From DATARN01 sp963851105 (GTDB lineage Bacteria > Actinomycetota > Acidimicrobiia > Acidimicrobiales > Palsa-688): a stretch of DNA of 64,000 nt. This document shows positions 8,703 through 17,927 of the stretch, piece by piece. Made by a program: the position numbers and the translations under genes. Where the stretch lies: positions 434,001 through 498,000 of the forward strand of contig CAWKNP010000008.1 of NCBI GenBank assembly GCA_963851105.1. Reading direction: 5' to 3'. Each line of letters opens with the position of its first letter. Within the stretch, counting starts at the first letter, position 1. The notes under the pieces were generated by a model that did not search any database, had not been told where the DNA came from, and worked only from the letters and a program-made list of their open reading frames with translations.

Positions 8703-8846
8703 CTATGACTTGCTCTTGCTTTTACCCTTTTTCGCTTGGGCGTTGGAGATCTTTGCGGCCCGCTCTTTCGACATTCCCTTGTCCCGCAGAGCCTCATAGG
8801 TCTTCGGTTTCTTCACCGACGGTCCGGGCGACTTCTTTCCGGGCAT
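8703..8846 (-). CDS. Small Lys-rich conserved actinobacterial protein (DUF7218-like)
   Basis: 47-residue, strongly basic protein. ATG 8846 is chosen because GGGAGGTGCGC precedes it, an excellent ribosome binding site; an open frame continues upstream to 8981 but looks non-coding. The sequence MPGKKSPGPSVKKPKTYEA followed by LRDKGMSKERAAKISNAQ and a KKGKSKSKS tail matches a short family common in Actinobacteria that I recall as DUF7218. The middle resembles a small SAP/Rho-N-like helical motif followed by a nucleic-acid-binding Lys tail. Function is not established; a DNA- or RNA-associated role is a guess from composition. Confidence 0.75.
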   Translation of the reverse strand: MPGKKSPGPSVKKPKTYEALRDKGMSKERAAKISNAQAKKGKSKSKS

Positions 8847-9027
8847 GCGCACCTCCCAAACTGTGGCAGCTCCCACCTCAGGTCGTCCCCCGTTGTGAGT
8901 CGGTTCAATCCCAGCGGTAAGCGGGACGACTTCCCGCCACCTGTTCGCCACGCGTGGATCCGACGGTGTGCTCCGCATCATCGGTGAGGGGGGTCGTCAA
9001 TGGGCCGACGGTGGGTAAGAGGTTGGC

Positions 9028-10488
9028 ATGGACCACAGCGAATGCCCGATTCTCGATGCGCTGGCGGAGTATCACCGGTTGGACCGGTATGGCTTCACCC
9101 CACCGGGGCATCGACAGGGCCGAGGGGCGGATCGACGAACCCGGGACGTGTTGGGCGACGACACGTTCCGTTCCGATGTGCTCGTCGGCGCTGGCCTGGA
9201 CGACCGGTCATCGTCAGGCGGCTATCTGAAACGGGCCGAACGGCTGATGGCTGACGCGGTGGGCGCCGACCACGCGTTTTTCTCCACATGCGGAAGCTCG
9301 CTGTCGGTGAAGGCGGCGATGCTGGCGGTGGCGGGTGGCCGAGGCGACCTGCTGGTCAGCCGAGACGCCCACAAATCGGTTGTCGCCGGGCTTATCTTCT
9401 CCGGGTTGCAACCTCGATGGATCCGACCCCGTTGGGACACCGAGCTGCATCTTGCCCACCCCCCCTCCCCCGAGCAGGTCGAGGCGACCTGGCGGAGCTA
9501 CCCCGAAGCCGCGGGCGCCCTGATCATCAGCCCGACCCCGTATGGGACCTGCGCCGACCTCAAGGCCATCGCCGACATCTGCCACGCCCGGGGAAAACCG
9601 TTGATCGTCGACGAGGCGTGGGGCGCCCATCTGCCGTTCCACGACGACCTGCCCACCTGGGCCATGGACGCCGGCGCGGACGTCTGCGTCGTCAGTGTCC
9701 ACAAGATGGGCGCCGGATTCGAGCAAGGGTCGGTATTCCACGTCCAAGGTGACCTGGTCGACCCGTCCCGGCTCGCAGCGTGCGCCGACCTGTTGATGAC
9801 AACCAGCCCCAACGTGATGATCTATGCCGCCATGGACGGATGGCGCCGCCAAATGGTCCAGTACGGCGGCGAGCTGCTCGGCACCGCGCTCACGCTCGCC
9901 CGGCGGCGGCGGCACGACATCGACGCACTCCCGGGTCTGCACGTCCTCGATGACGAGCTCGTGCGCCGAGAAGCATCCCATGACCTCGACCGGCTGCAGG
10001 TTCTCATCACCGTGGCAGGGTTGGGGATCAGCGGCTACCAGGCCGCCGACTGGCTGCGGGCCCACTGTCACCTCGACGTCGGACTCAGTGACCATCAGCG
10101 CATCGAGGCGACGCTGTCCATGGCCGACGACGAAACCACCACCAAACGCCTGATCGACGCCCTCGAAGCCCTCGTCGCAGCCGCCGCCACGATGCCGCCG
10201 CCCGCCGCGGTGTGCCTGCCCGACCCCTCCGGACTGGAACTCGAAACCGTTGACCTGCCCCGCGACGCCTTCTTCGGCCCCGCCCGCTCCGTTCCCGCCC
10301 GCGACGCCGTCGGACAGATCGCAGCCGAACAGATCACCCCCTACCCGCCCGGGATCCCCGCCATCATCCCCGGCGAGCGAATCTCCGCCCAGGTCGTCGA
10401 CTACCTGAAAAGCGGCCTCCAGGCCGGCATGGTGCTCCCCGACCCGGCCGACCCCACCCTGGAAACCATTCGCGTCAAATGCTCGTGA
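9028..10488 (+). CDS. PLP-dependent Orn/Lys/Arg decarboxylase family protein
   Basis: Fold-type I PLP enzyme of the group III basic amino-acid decarboxylases, 486 residues. The N-terminus YGFTPPGHRQGRGAD is the family opening. The cofactor site includes STCGSSLSVKAAM, the Asp in LIVDEAWGAHLPFH, and the Schiff-base Lys226 in SVHKMGAGFEQGSV. The C-terminal domain contains AEQITPYPPGIPAIIPGE, typical of this family. The reaction is decarboxylation of arginine, lysine or ornithine to a polyamine precursor; the substrate is not certain. The start is ATG 9028. It is not in an obvious operon, with about 565 bases before the next supported gene. Confidence 0.88.
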   Translation: MDHSECPILDALAEYHRLDRYGFTPPGHRQGRGADRRTRDVLGDDTFRSDVLVGAGLDDRSSSGGYLKRAERLMADAVGADHAFFSTCGSSLSVKAAMLAVAGGRGDLLVSRDAHKSVVAGLIFSGLQPRWIRPRWDTELHLAHPPSPEQVEATWRSYPEAAGALIISPTPYGTCADLKAIADICHARGKPLIVDEAWGAHLPFHDDLPTWAMDAGADVCVVSVHKMGAGFEQGSVFHVQGDLVDPSRLAACADLLMTTSPNVMIYAAMDGWRRQMVQYGGELLGTALTLARRRRHDIDALPGLHVLDDELVRREASHDLDRLQVLITVAGLGISGYQAADWLRAHCHLDVGLSDHQRIEATLSMADDETTTKRLIDALEALVAAAATMPPPAAVCLPDPSGLELETVDLPRDAFFGPARSVPARDAVGQIAAEQITPYPPGIPAIIPGERISAQVVDYLKSGLQAGMVLPDPADPTLETIRVKCS

Positions 10489-11053
10489 TCGACCTCCCGC
10501 GGTCTATTTGTTGCAGCCACGACCTGGCAGCGACCGCCAATGCCGACAACGGCTGAGCCGCGAACGGTTCCTCTTCCTTGACGACTGATCCCGTTTGTCT
10601 CCGCGCCAGCGCGCGGGCATCGTTGCCCACAGTTGCTCACCTGTGATCGCAGGGTCTCGGGTTGAGCGGCCCGGAAATATCACGGCGGCGACAGTGGCGA
10701 GACGTTGGCTGCATCGGGGTATCCCCGACGCCGCCACGACGAGCAACACCGATCTGTCACCCGACCCGGCGTGGTTGACGACCAAGAAGTAGTAGGGAGG
10801 ATCGGGCTCGCAAGTTCCCTCGCCGCGACCGCGAGACACACGCCCTCGCGGCTTGGCACGGGCGGGCAGGCGGCCAGGAGGCCCGCCACGGCCATCGCCG
10901 GCCCGTGTGGCACAGCCGGCGGATCAAAGCTAGCCCCGCAGCAAGACCAGGTTGATCGTCGGTCGGCCATCGCGGCGGAGTTTTATCCTCGATGGCGTGC
11001 GCACGCTGGGAGGCGCCGATTGGATCCGCCCTTTCCGGGTATGTGCATCGGTG
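10489..11053. other. Gene-poor stretch
   Basis: 565 bases with short open frames on both strands, but none with a plausible start, codon pattern and recognisable sequence. The composition is slightly less GC-rich than the flanking genes. I see no RNA element. Confidence 0.4.
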
Positions 11054-11422
11054 ATGACAGTTACCACCTTCAAGGACTATCCGCTGGCCGACCGGGACCG
11101 CCGCTGGGACGGAAGCGCTGCCGAGAAGCGGGTGCGCCGCTGGACCGGAGCCGACGACAAGCCCAACGCCGGGTTCCGGGACGCCCACGTGTGGTACGAC
11201 TCGGCGAGCAAAGACGAGTTCGGGGCATACAAGCTGCCCATAGTCGATGTCATCGATGACAAGCTGCAGGTCGTGCCCCGCGCCCTCATGGCGGCCGGGG
11301 CCGTCATGCAGGGCGGCCGAGGCGGGATCGACCTGCCCCAGAAGGACATTCCCCGGGTGAAGTCCCACCTGGCCAAGTACTACAAGAAGATGGGCGAAAC
11401 ACCCCCGTGGGAGCGTGACTGA
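11054..11422 (+). CDS. Free-standing phage prohead-type C-terminal domain protein
   Basis: 122-residue protein starting at ATG 11054 (GTG 11051 is adjacent). The second half reads FGAYKLPIVDVIDDKLQVVP, then RALMAAGAVMQGGRGGIDLP and IPRVKSHLAKYYKKMGETPPW. I recognise this segment as one that commonly ends phage prohead-protease/scaffold proteins and some small bacterial proteins. The protease part is absent, so this is a stand-alone unit. Its last eight bases overlap the start of the uracil-DNA glycosylase gene, which implies a shared transcript and coupled translation. No other phage gene is nearby. Function is unknown; the context suggests a DNA-repair link. Confidence 0.75.
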   Translation: MTVTTFKDYPLADRDRRWDGSAAEKRVRRWTGADDKPNAGFRDAHVWYDSASKDEFGAYKLPIVDVIDDKLQVVPRALMAAGAVMQGGRGGIDLPQKDIPRVKSHLAKYYKKMGETPPWERD

Positions 11423-12041
11423 CCCCGACCGGGTTCGGGCTGAGGCCGAACGCCTCCGGGCCGAGGCGGGTGCCTGCACCCGCTGCGATCTGTATCAGCG
11501 GGCCACACAGACCGTCTTCGGCGAAGGACCAATTCCCGCTCTATTGGCGCTGATCGGCGAGCAACCGGGCGACCGCGAGGACGAGCAGGGCCGCCCCTTC
11601 GTGGGCCCGTCGGGCGAGTTGCTCGACTCGGCTTTGAAGGCGGCGGGCATCGACCGAACCCAGGTCTACGTCACCAACGCAGTCAAGCATTTCAAGTGGA
11701 CGCCGCGGGGCAAGCGCCGCATCCACCAGACCCCCAATCAGACCGAAATCCGTGCGTGCCGCCCCTGGGTCGAGCAGGAGCTGGCTCTGGTGTCCCCCGT
11801 CACCGCGGGTCTCCTCGGCGCCGTGGCCGCAAAAGCGCTATTGGGCCCGGACTTCCGAGTCACCCGCTCCCGAGGCCTTGTGCTGGCCGCAACCGCGGGC
11901 CCATGGTCGGGGCAGGCGGTGGCCACGGTGCACCCCTCCTCGATCCTGCGCGCCGCCGATGCCGAAGCCCGGGAAGTCGCCTTCTCGGCCTTCGTCGCCG
12001 ACCTCAAGGTGATGGCCGAGCTGATGGCAGTCCATCTCTGA
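11415..12041 (+). CDS. udgX: UdgX-type uracil-DNA glycosylase (uracil cross-linking)
   Basis: 208-residue member of uracil-DNA glycosylase superfamily 4/5. The four Fe-S cysteines begin with CTRC at residues 21-24. The active-site motif is GEQPGDREDEQGRPFVGPSG. The UdgX hallmark, an R-loop insertion KRRIH at residues 100-104, is present. In Mycobacterium smegmatis UdgX the equivalent His covalently captures uracil-DNA, so His104 should do so here. The motif HPSSILRA completes the site. The start GTG 11415 lies inside the upstream gene. A separate endA- or lexA-like partner is not seen. Confidence 0.93.
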   Translation: MTDPDRVRAEAERLRAEAGACTRCDLYQRATQTVFGEGPIPALLALIGEQPGDREDEQGRPFVGPSGELLDSALKAAGIDRTQVYVTNAVKHFKWTPRGKRRIHQTPNQTEIRACRPWVEQELALVSPVTAGLLGAVAAKALLGPDFRVTRSRGLVLAATAGPWSGQAVATVHPSSILRAADAEAREVAFSAFVADLKVMAELMAVHL

Positions 12042-12781
12042 AATACGAACCAGGTGGCACGTCCGGGTTGGCGGTGGGAACAGTCGGGCGAAAAGCTGCT
12101 CACTTGCGCCGTGACGCGGTCCACCCCGCAACCCCGATGAGGGTACCGAAGGCGGAGAGAATTCCGACAATGTCGAACTCAACCTCAGGCTCGGGAGTGA
12201 CACGCGGGTGTTCAGGCGGTAACCGCACGGGTCTCGAGCGGAAAGCGGAGAACCTCGGACCGCTCCTTCTGCTCGTCGTGAACGTTCGTTCGCCAATCCG
12301 AACCGTCTCCTCTCAACGGTGCGCATTGCGCCCCTCCGCTGCGGTCTGTACCCAAAATCTGTAATCGATTCAATCACTTCAGTTCAATGTCGCGACATTT
12401 CCACCCACGGGCTGCGGCCCAGTAGGTATCGAGAATGAGTTGGGTTGTCGGTCCGCTAAGCGGAGTACAAACCATGAAGGCGGTTGTCTATTGCGGTTCA
12501 GTACCCAATGTCAGTCAAGGGAGGTCCCCAAACCTGTTGCGCTGGTTGGACTATTCATCCGACATTGGGTCGCGTCTAATATGTGGTCGAGATGTGACTT
12601 CTAGTTCAGGCGGCGCCGCGACGCATGTAGGGCCCGACAAACCGCGCAAAACTATGACATGACGGAAAAGACTCACCCGCCCCGCCCCGCGCCACGAGCG
12701 ACGACCAGCCTTGCCCGCACCAACATTCGAGAATGACCCCCGGTGAGCATCAACTGCATAGACGGCTCGACCCGGCGTCGA
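12042..12781. other. Gene-poor, lower-GC stretch
   Basis: 740 bases without a supported gene. Part of it (about 12350-12660) is noticeably AT-richer than the surroundings, which fits a horizontally acquired or decayed segment. A short frame containing MKAVVYCG at 12474 recalls the first residues of the zinc alcohol dehydrogenase at 13950-15095, but similarity stops after about eight residues. Confidence 0.4.
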
Positions 12782-13486
12782 TTACCCCTGTGTTCGTTTG
12801 CGCCCGGCGGTCCACACGTCGGCAAGGGGACTGTTGTCCAGATCCGCGAGCAGAGCCCGCACGTCGGCGTAGGTGGCTGCGGCGCCGGCGTCGCGCAATT
12901 CAGCCGCGCTAATCCCCCCGCTGAGCAGCGCGACACACGGCACGCCGGCCCCGCCGGACGCCATAACATCCCACACAGTGTCGCCCACAAACACGGCCGC
13001 CTGCGGAGCCACGCCCACCTTTCGAAGCGCCACCGCGATGATGTCGGGCGCCGGCTTGGCCGTATCAGCGTCGCTCGCAGTCGTCACCGCGCTGAGGACA
13101 TCGTCGGCGTCCAAGGCTGCTAACAGGGCGTCGATCTCCTCAGGACCAGCCGAGGTCGCCAAGACCACCCGCGCTCGCGATGCCACCGCCCGTAGGAGCC
13201 GCCGGGACCCCGTGAAACGTCGGAGCGTCCCAAAGTTCATCCGGTACCGCTCAAGGTGGTCCGATTTCACCGCTTCCCCGATCGCCGCGGCCAACTCCTC
13301 GCCGATGAGCGCGTCGAGCAGCTGCGAGGAACCCATCCCGATATGGCGGTGGATGACAGACGAGTCCACCGGATGACCGGCGTTGCGCAACGCCGCCATC
13401 CACGCCACCACATGCAAATAGTTTGTGTCGACCAACGTGCCGTCAATGTCGAACAGCACCGCTCCAGGCGACGCCTGAACTGTCAT
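12782..13486 (-). CDS. HAD-superfamily phosphatase / phosphoglucomutase-like
   Basis: 234-residue HAD hydrolase starting at ATG 13486. All four motifs are visible: I, DIDGTLVDT near residues 12-20, with nucleophile and acid/base Asp; II, the Ser/Thr in VLATSAGPEE; III, the Lys in TAKPAPDIIAVAL; IV, the acidic GDTVWDV. The helical cap between motifs I and II (about residues 25-90) is of subclass I, as in phosphoglycolate phosphatase and beta-phosphoglucomutase. The substrate is a small phosphorylated metabolite, not further resolved. The open frame extends to 13930, but the extension has shadow-like composition. Confidence 0.88.
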   Translation of the reverse strand: MTVQASPGAVLFDIDGTLVDTNYLHVVAWMAALRNAGHPVDSSVIHRHIGMGSSQLLDALIGEELAAAIGEAVKSDHLERYRMNFGTLRRFTGSRRLLRAVASRARVVLATSAGPEEIDALLAALDADDVLSAVTTASDADTAKPAPDIIAVALRKVGVAPQAAVFVGDTVWDVMASGGAGVPCVALLSGGISAAELRDAGAAATYADVRALLADLDNSPLADVWTAGRKRTQG

Positions 13487-13835
13487 AGCATTTGTGTACC
13501 CGATTTCGGCGAGAGTATCCGCGCGGCGTCCGGAGTCAGCGGCGGCGACCCGAATGGCGGATGTCAAGTTCGAGGAAACCGTAAAACTCGTCGAACATAC
13601 TCGCTGGTAAACGAGCACGGAACCGGCCGCCCCGGTCCGCCGGTGGGGCAGCGCAATTGGCCCGCTGGTCATCGTTCTCCGTGTTCTGGTTTTCTGATCG
13701 GAGTGTGGCGACGATCGGGTGTTTGGCGACGCCCGCGGGTCTCTGGGAGCTGCCGAGCGGAGCCCGAGCGATGCAATTCCCGAACCACAGATAGGCCCGG
13801 AACGACAATCTGAAGCTTCCGCCACGCTCTGCGCT

Positions 13836-13869
13836 GATCCCATCTGCTCGAGGATCCCATCTGCTCGAG
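13836..13869. repeat. Perfect tandem 17-bp duplication
   Basis: GATCCCATCTGCTCGAG occurs twice in direct head-to-tail contact (13836-13852 and 13853-13869), in the non-coding stretch between the HAD gene start and the alcohol dehydrogenase stop. It looks like a recent slippage event. Confidence 0.9.
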
Positions 13870-13949
13870 CTCCCGTCCTCAGGGCTCGCATGACCCCGCT
13901 CACTAAGGACGGACACGACAGCGGCCGCACAGCTCCGGGACAGCTTCGC

Positions 13950-15095
13950 TCAGGCTGAGGTGGGGTGGAGCAGCACCTTTGTCCAGCCGTCTTCCCGCTT
14001 GTCGAAGTGGTCGTACCCGATGGGCGCCTCCGTCAGGTCCAGCTCGTGGGACACGATCATCGACGGGGACGCCCGGCCCGCGATGATCATGTCACGCAGT
14101 TCGCGGTTGTAGCGCTTGACCGGGCATTGTCCCGTGCCCATGCGCTGGCCCTTGGTGAAGAACGTCCCGTACTGCCAGGCGACCCGACCGTGTTTGGCTT
14201 GTTCGGTCGCGGCGTCGGGATCTTCGGGCATGTAGACACCGACCACGCCAATCGCCCCCGTCGAGCGCACCACCTGCACCAGGTTGTCCAGGACCAACTC
14301 GGGATGCTCCTCGCCCGTCGGATCGTGGGCCTGGTATCCGACTGCTTCGACTCCGCGATCGACCGGCTCACCTCGGTTGGCTTCGATGATCTGCTCCACC
14401 GGGTTGCCCTGGGAGAAGTCGATGGGTTCGGCGCCGAACTTCTGGGCCAACCGGAGGCGGTCGGCTTCCTTGTCCACCACGAAGACCCGGGCGGCGCCGA
14501 GCAGCGACGCGCTGTGCGCAGCCAGGAGGCCCACCGGTCCGGCGCCGAACACGGCCACCGTGTCACCTGCCGTCACCCCGGCCAGGACACAACCGTGGAA
14601 TCCGGTCGGGAAGATGTCGGACAGCATGGCGAAGTCGGCCTCGTGGTCGCGGCCGGGCGGAAGCTCAAGAAGGTTGAAGTCGGCGTAGGGGACGCGAAGG
14701 AACTCCGCCTGGCCGCCCTGGTACGGGCCCATGTTGGCGTAGCCGTAGGCCGCGCCGTCGACGCCGGGCGTCGGGTTGGTCCGTAGGCAGAACGAGGTCC
14801 ATCCGTGCACGCAGTTGCGACAGGTTCCGCATGCGATGTTGAACGGCACCGACACCCGGTCGCCCACCTTGACCCAGCGCACCGTCGATCCAACCTCCTC
14901 GACGATCCCCGTGCTTTCGTGGCCCAAGACCTTGCCCTGCTCGACGCTGGTTCGCCCTTCGTACATGTGCAGGTCGGAGCCACAGATGTTGGTCGTGGTA
15001 ATCCGGACGATGGCGTCCTGCGGATCCTCGATCCTGGGCTCGGGGACTTCTTCCACCGACACCGCGTATGGTCCGCGGTACACAACTGCCTTCAT
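13950..15095 (-). CDS. Zinc-dependent dehydrogenase, glutathione-independent formaldehyde dehydrogenase-like
   Basis: 381-residue medium-chain dehydrogenase. Catalytic zinc ligands are in NICGSDLHMYEG and LGHESTG. The structural zinc site is CGTCRNCVHGWTSFC. The NAD-binding motif is VFGAGPVGLLAAHSA. The long insert around VDRGVEAVGYQAHD and the ending HFDKREDGWTKVLLHP are typical of the formaldehyde dismutase/glutathione-independent formaldehyde dehydrogenase branch. The start ATG 15095 has GGCGGAGGAGG about seven bases upstream. It may detoxify formaldehyde or other small aldehydes, but the exact substrate varies widely in this branch. Confidence 0.88.
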   Translation of the reverse strand: MKAVVYRGPYAVSVEEVPEPRIEDPQDAIVRITTTNICGSDLHMYEGRTSVEQGKVLGHESTGIVEEVGSTVRWVKVGDRVSVPFNIACGTCRNCVHGWTSFCLRTNPTPGVDGAAYGYANMGPYQGGQAEFLRVPYADFNLLELPPGRDHEADFAMLSDIFPTGFHGCVLAGVTAGDTVAVFGAGPVGLLAAHSASLLGAARVFVVDKEADRLRLAQKFGAEPIDFSQGNPVEQIIEANRGEPVDRGVEAVGYQAHDPTGEEHPELVLDNLVQVVRSTGAIGVVGVYMPEDPDAATEQAKHGRVAWQYGTFFTKGQRMGTGQCPVKRYNRELRDMIIAGRASPSMIVSHELDLTEAPIGYDHFDKREDGWTKVLLHPTSA

Positions 15096-15226
15096 TGCTT
15101 CCTCCTCCGCCGAGGTCTATCTGGGGAGCCACCCGATGGGTGGGCGTCTCCTGAAAGATCCTCCCCCCCGCCGCAGCGCGCCAAACGGCCGAGATCGGCG
15201 GTCGGAGGGACGGGGCGAGCGGGGCG

Positions 15227-15694
15227 TCAGTCGTCCAGCTGACGGCGAGCGAGGTGCTCGAGCAGGACGTCGAAGCAGTGACGGCAGGTGCCCTCCACGA
15301 TCTCCTCGGGATCACCCCCCAGGTCGAGGCGCACCGCTTCTTCGCCCTCGTCGGTCCACACTGCAACCCATACCGTGCCTGGTGGCTGTCCGTCTTGGGG
15401 ATCGGGGCCTCCGACACCGGTCACCGCGATCGTCACCGAGGCGTCGAGGAGCTTGGCCGCGCCGTGGGCCATGTCGAGCGCCGCTTCACGCGAGACGACC
15501 GGCCCGGGGCGAACGCCAAGCACCTCGTGCTTCACCTCGGAGGCGTAGGCCACCACCGCCCCCCGGTACCACTGCGAGGCGCCCGGGAGCTTGGCCAGGC
15601 GGCTGGAGAGCTGGCCGCCGGTCAGCGACTCGGCGACGGCCAGGCTGCGTCCTGAGCGCTGGAGGAGCCCGACAAGGGGATTGTCCTCCGCCAC
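15227..15694 (-). CDS. pncC: CinA C-terminal-domain nicotinamide-nucleotide amidase
   Basis: 155-residue stand-alone CinA C-terminal domain. The family motif AESLTGGQLSSRLAKLPGAS is at residues 20-39, followed by YRGAVVAYASEVKHEVLGV and the nucleotide-site segment IAVTGVGGPDPQDGQPPGTVWVAV. It deamidates nicotinamide mononucleotide to nicotinate mononucleotide in pyridine-nucleotide salvage. The N-terminal MoCF-type half of full CinA is absent, as in many bacteria. It begins six bases after the CBS protein stop, so the two are probably co-transcribed. Confidence 0.9.
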   Translation of the reverse strand: MAEDNPLVGLLQRSGRSLAVAESLTGGQLSSRLAKLPGASQWYRGAVVAYASEVKHEVLGVRPGPVVSREAALDMAHGAAKLLDASVTIAVTGVGGPDPQDGQPPGTVWVAVWTDEGEEAVRLDLGGDPEEIVEGTCRHCFDVLLEHLARRQLDD

Positions 15695-15700
15695 CGGTGG

Positions 15701-16123
15701 TCAGGGAGCGGCGGAAATGGCCTGGACCAGGTCGCCGATCTCGTCCGACGGGACATGCTGGGCCAGGTCTCCCTGGCTGATCATGCCCACCACCTTCTGG
15801 CCGTCGATGACCGGCAGCCGGCGGACCTTGTGGTCCTTCATCGTCTGCAGCGCCTCCGCGATGGAGTCGTCGGCCCCAATGGTTACAAGCTCGGTGCCCT
15901 GAGCCACCTCACCGAGCTTGGTGGTCGTCGGATCCTTGCCCGCGGCCACGACCTTGGTGGCGATGTCACGGTCGGTCAGCATCCCCTCGAGCCGACCCTC
16001 GGAGTTGCAGATCGGCACGGCACCCAGATCCTTCTCCGCCATGGTCCTGGCGGCCTGGGCGATCGTCGTGTCGATGCTCATGATCTCGGGTTGCGGTTGC
16101 ATGATGTCACGTGCACTGGTCAT
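15701..16123 (-). CDS. Two-CBS-domain protein
   Basis: 140-residue protein made of two CBS motifs. CBS1 spans about residues 5-60 (ARDIMQPQ ... LEGMLTDRDIATKVVAAGKD) and CBS2 about 70-130 (TIGADDSIAEALQTMKDHKVRRLPVIDGQKVVGMIS, shown here by its ends). Such pairs bind adenosine nucleotides or SAM and act as energy sensors. ATG 16123 is preceded by AAGGAGGAAACG, a strong RBS, so the longer upstream frame is rejected. No catalytic domain is present, and the partner is unknown. It likely shares a transcript with the downstream amidase. Confidence 0.9.
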   Translation of the reverse strand: MTSARDIMQPQPEIMSIDTTIAQAARTMAEKDLGAVPICNSEGRLEGMLTDRDIATKVVAAGKDPTTTKLGEVAQGTELVTIGADDSIAEALQTMKDHKVRRLPVIDGQKVVGMISQGDLAQHVPSDEIGDLVQAISAAP

Positions 16124-17363
16124 CGTTTCCTCCTTATCTATTTGTCGATGCCATGGAATTCGTCCCACCTTCTCGCTAGGCGCTACATCGGCCCGGCTGC
16201 CCGGAGCCGCGTCCCGTCCCGAGGTCAGCCGTGCGGCTGTGACCGCGGTTCGGCGGGGAGAGCGATACGCAGGCATCGGCGCTCAGCGTTGGCCAGCAGC
16301 CCCAGTCCGACGTCGTCCGGTGGGTCCTCGAGGCGGTCCCCCGGCTGCCTGTTGGACACGAAGACATCCTCGACCACCGAGCCGGCCGATTCCTCGTCGG
16401 GCGCCATGACGCAGCGAGGTAGTACTCGCCGGCGCCGTGCCGTTCGAACAACTCACAGGCGGCTGCGAGCGACCCCTCGCCGGTGCACCCGAGGACTCGC
16501 GCGGCCAGCTGGTTGTCGTTCTGGCTCGAGGCGGCGCCCAACCCCACGAGCTGCGACCAACATTCCGCCATCTTGCCGTACCTCCGCCTTGCCACGACGG
16601 TCGGCCCGCTACTGGACGACCACCTGGGGCTTCAGTACCCCGATTCTGCTCTGGTCATGCCTGGTACGCCGGCTACCCCGGAGTTCTGCGGCGGCTACGG
16701 CTGGCGGGAGGACCCTAACCGCGGCAACAGCTGTCGGCACTGGTCTTCGGTGCCCGGCGCTGCCTGATCGATCAAGGGTAAGGAGGGAGGAAACCTTTGG
16801 CTCGGTGTCCTGCTCAGCAGCACAAAGCGCTCGGTCGCCGGTCCCGTTCTGCCAGGTTGATGTGAGACCAGGCGGATTGTCGACCATCCCTCCGGAGGCT
16901 GTCGCCCGGAGGCGAGACCGGACCAATCTTCCAATCCGAGTGATCCGAAACGCCGGCTGGTGGACATGGTCCACTCCCCGATAGGTGGACTTGCCGCCCG
17001 TGGCCTCGGAGCGTTACCGACGCTGAAAAACGGTTGTGGTCCCGAGGGTCGTCGTGCCGCGTGTGCGAGCCTCGGCGCCATCCCTGCGGACCGTTATTGG
17101 ACGGGCCCACGGGTTGGCGAGGGGGACAAAGGTGTGCTCGTGGGATTCGAGTACGCGGGGTGCGTTCGCGGTCATCGATCATATAGCCGGGGAAATTGGT
17201 GACGTTCCGGCCTTCTCGTTGCGATATCACAAATCGCACTGCCTCGACGCCGCCCCCTCGAACCGCCGCCTGCACCCGCGGTCGCTGCCAGATGTCCTAT
17301 ATGTCGAGCGCGGACTCCCCGATCCCTCGGCATCGGGTCCGTTCGACTGCGGGACAACCGGAT
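16124..17363. other. Gene-poor stretch of about 1.2 kb
   Basis: No gene I can support. The best coding-like pieces are on the minus strand. One, within 16400-16595, contains an AACELFERHGAGEYYLAA segment. The other, at 16225-16407, would start MAPDEESAGSVVEDVFVSN. They are in different frames and overlap, so this may be a small frameshifted gene, or simply chance open frames in GC-rich DNA. Nothing mobile or RNA-like is evident. Confidence 0.35.
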
Positions 17364-17543
17364 CTACTCGGTCTTCAGAATTGATCGAAGTTGCTCACGT
17401 AACTCAGGTCCATCGGCGTGCCCGTGAACGTCGGCAGCATGCATGGCGGCGGCGCGAACAACCTCTTCCTCCTCCCCACTAATGGTGAGAGTACAACCAG
17501 ACTCACTTGGCATATCTCGACAATCAACAATCTTGCGTGGCAT
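17364..17543 (-). CDS. DUF1059 family small protein
   Basis: 59-residue protein starting at ATG 17543, preceded by AGGAGGTCGGA, an ideal ribosome binding site. The sequence has the DUF1059 pattern: VDCRDMPSESGCTLTISGEE, then VVRAAAMHAADVHGHADGPE. There are two Cys near residues 6 and 15, and a His-containing helix. The function of the family is not established. It is isolated in an otherwise gene-poor stretch, so it is probably monocistronic. Confidence 0.8.
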   Translation of the reverse strand: MPRKIVDCRDMPSESGCTLTISGEEEEVVRAAAMHAADVHGHADGPELREQLRSILKTE

Positions 17544-17927
17544 TCCGACCTCCTGTACTGGCATGGCGAAGCCTACGATCTGCGGCCGCTGAAGATACTC
17601 CGGAGGTCTTACGCAGCGCCAATGGATGTGGAGTGAGCAGGCTCTGGTTCGGCCGATGGGCCCGCTCTATAGCCGGCGCGACCGAGCGGTCTCACCGCAC
17701 GATATTGCGCTGCCACCCGATAGGTAGTGGCGTGCCGGTCGGCTCAGCAACGACCGAACCCAGGGGGCTGCACTTCGACGGCGAACGGTGTGCGCCGGCA
17801 GGCGAGGGCTGAAGAGAGCCATGGCGGTCGTGGGGGCACACCGCCAGCTATGGACAGAACTGTCCTGCGAGTCCGACCAGGATCGTGAGCGTCGGGAGAT
17901 CTGTCGGTCCCGGCGTCCATGAACTCG
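17544..17927. other. Intergenic stretch
   Basis: 384 bases between the DUF1059 start and the stop of the next minus-strand gene. No supported gene seen. Confidence 0.4.

Noticed and set aside
12435..12662. Short frame beginning MKAVVYCG, like the start of the zinc alcohol dehydrogenase
   Set aside because: Similarity ends after about eight residues, and no zinc-site motif follows; taken as chance.
16437..16767. Two overlapping plus-strand frames
   Set aside because: Neither has RBS, domain or natural composition; the opposite strand is equally open.
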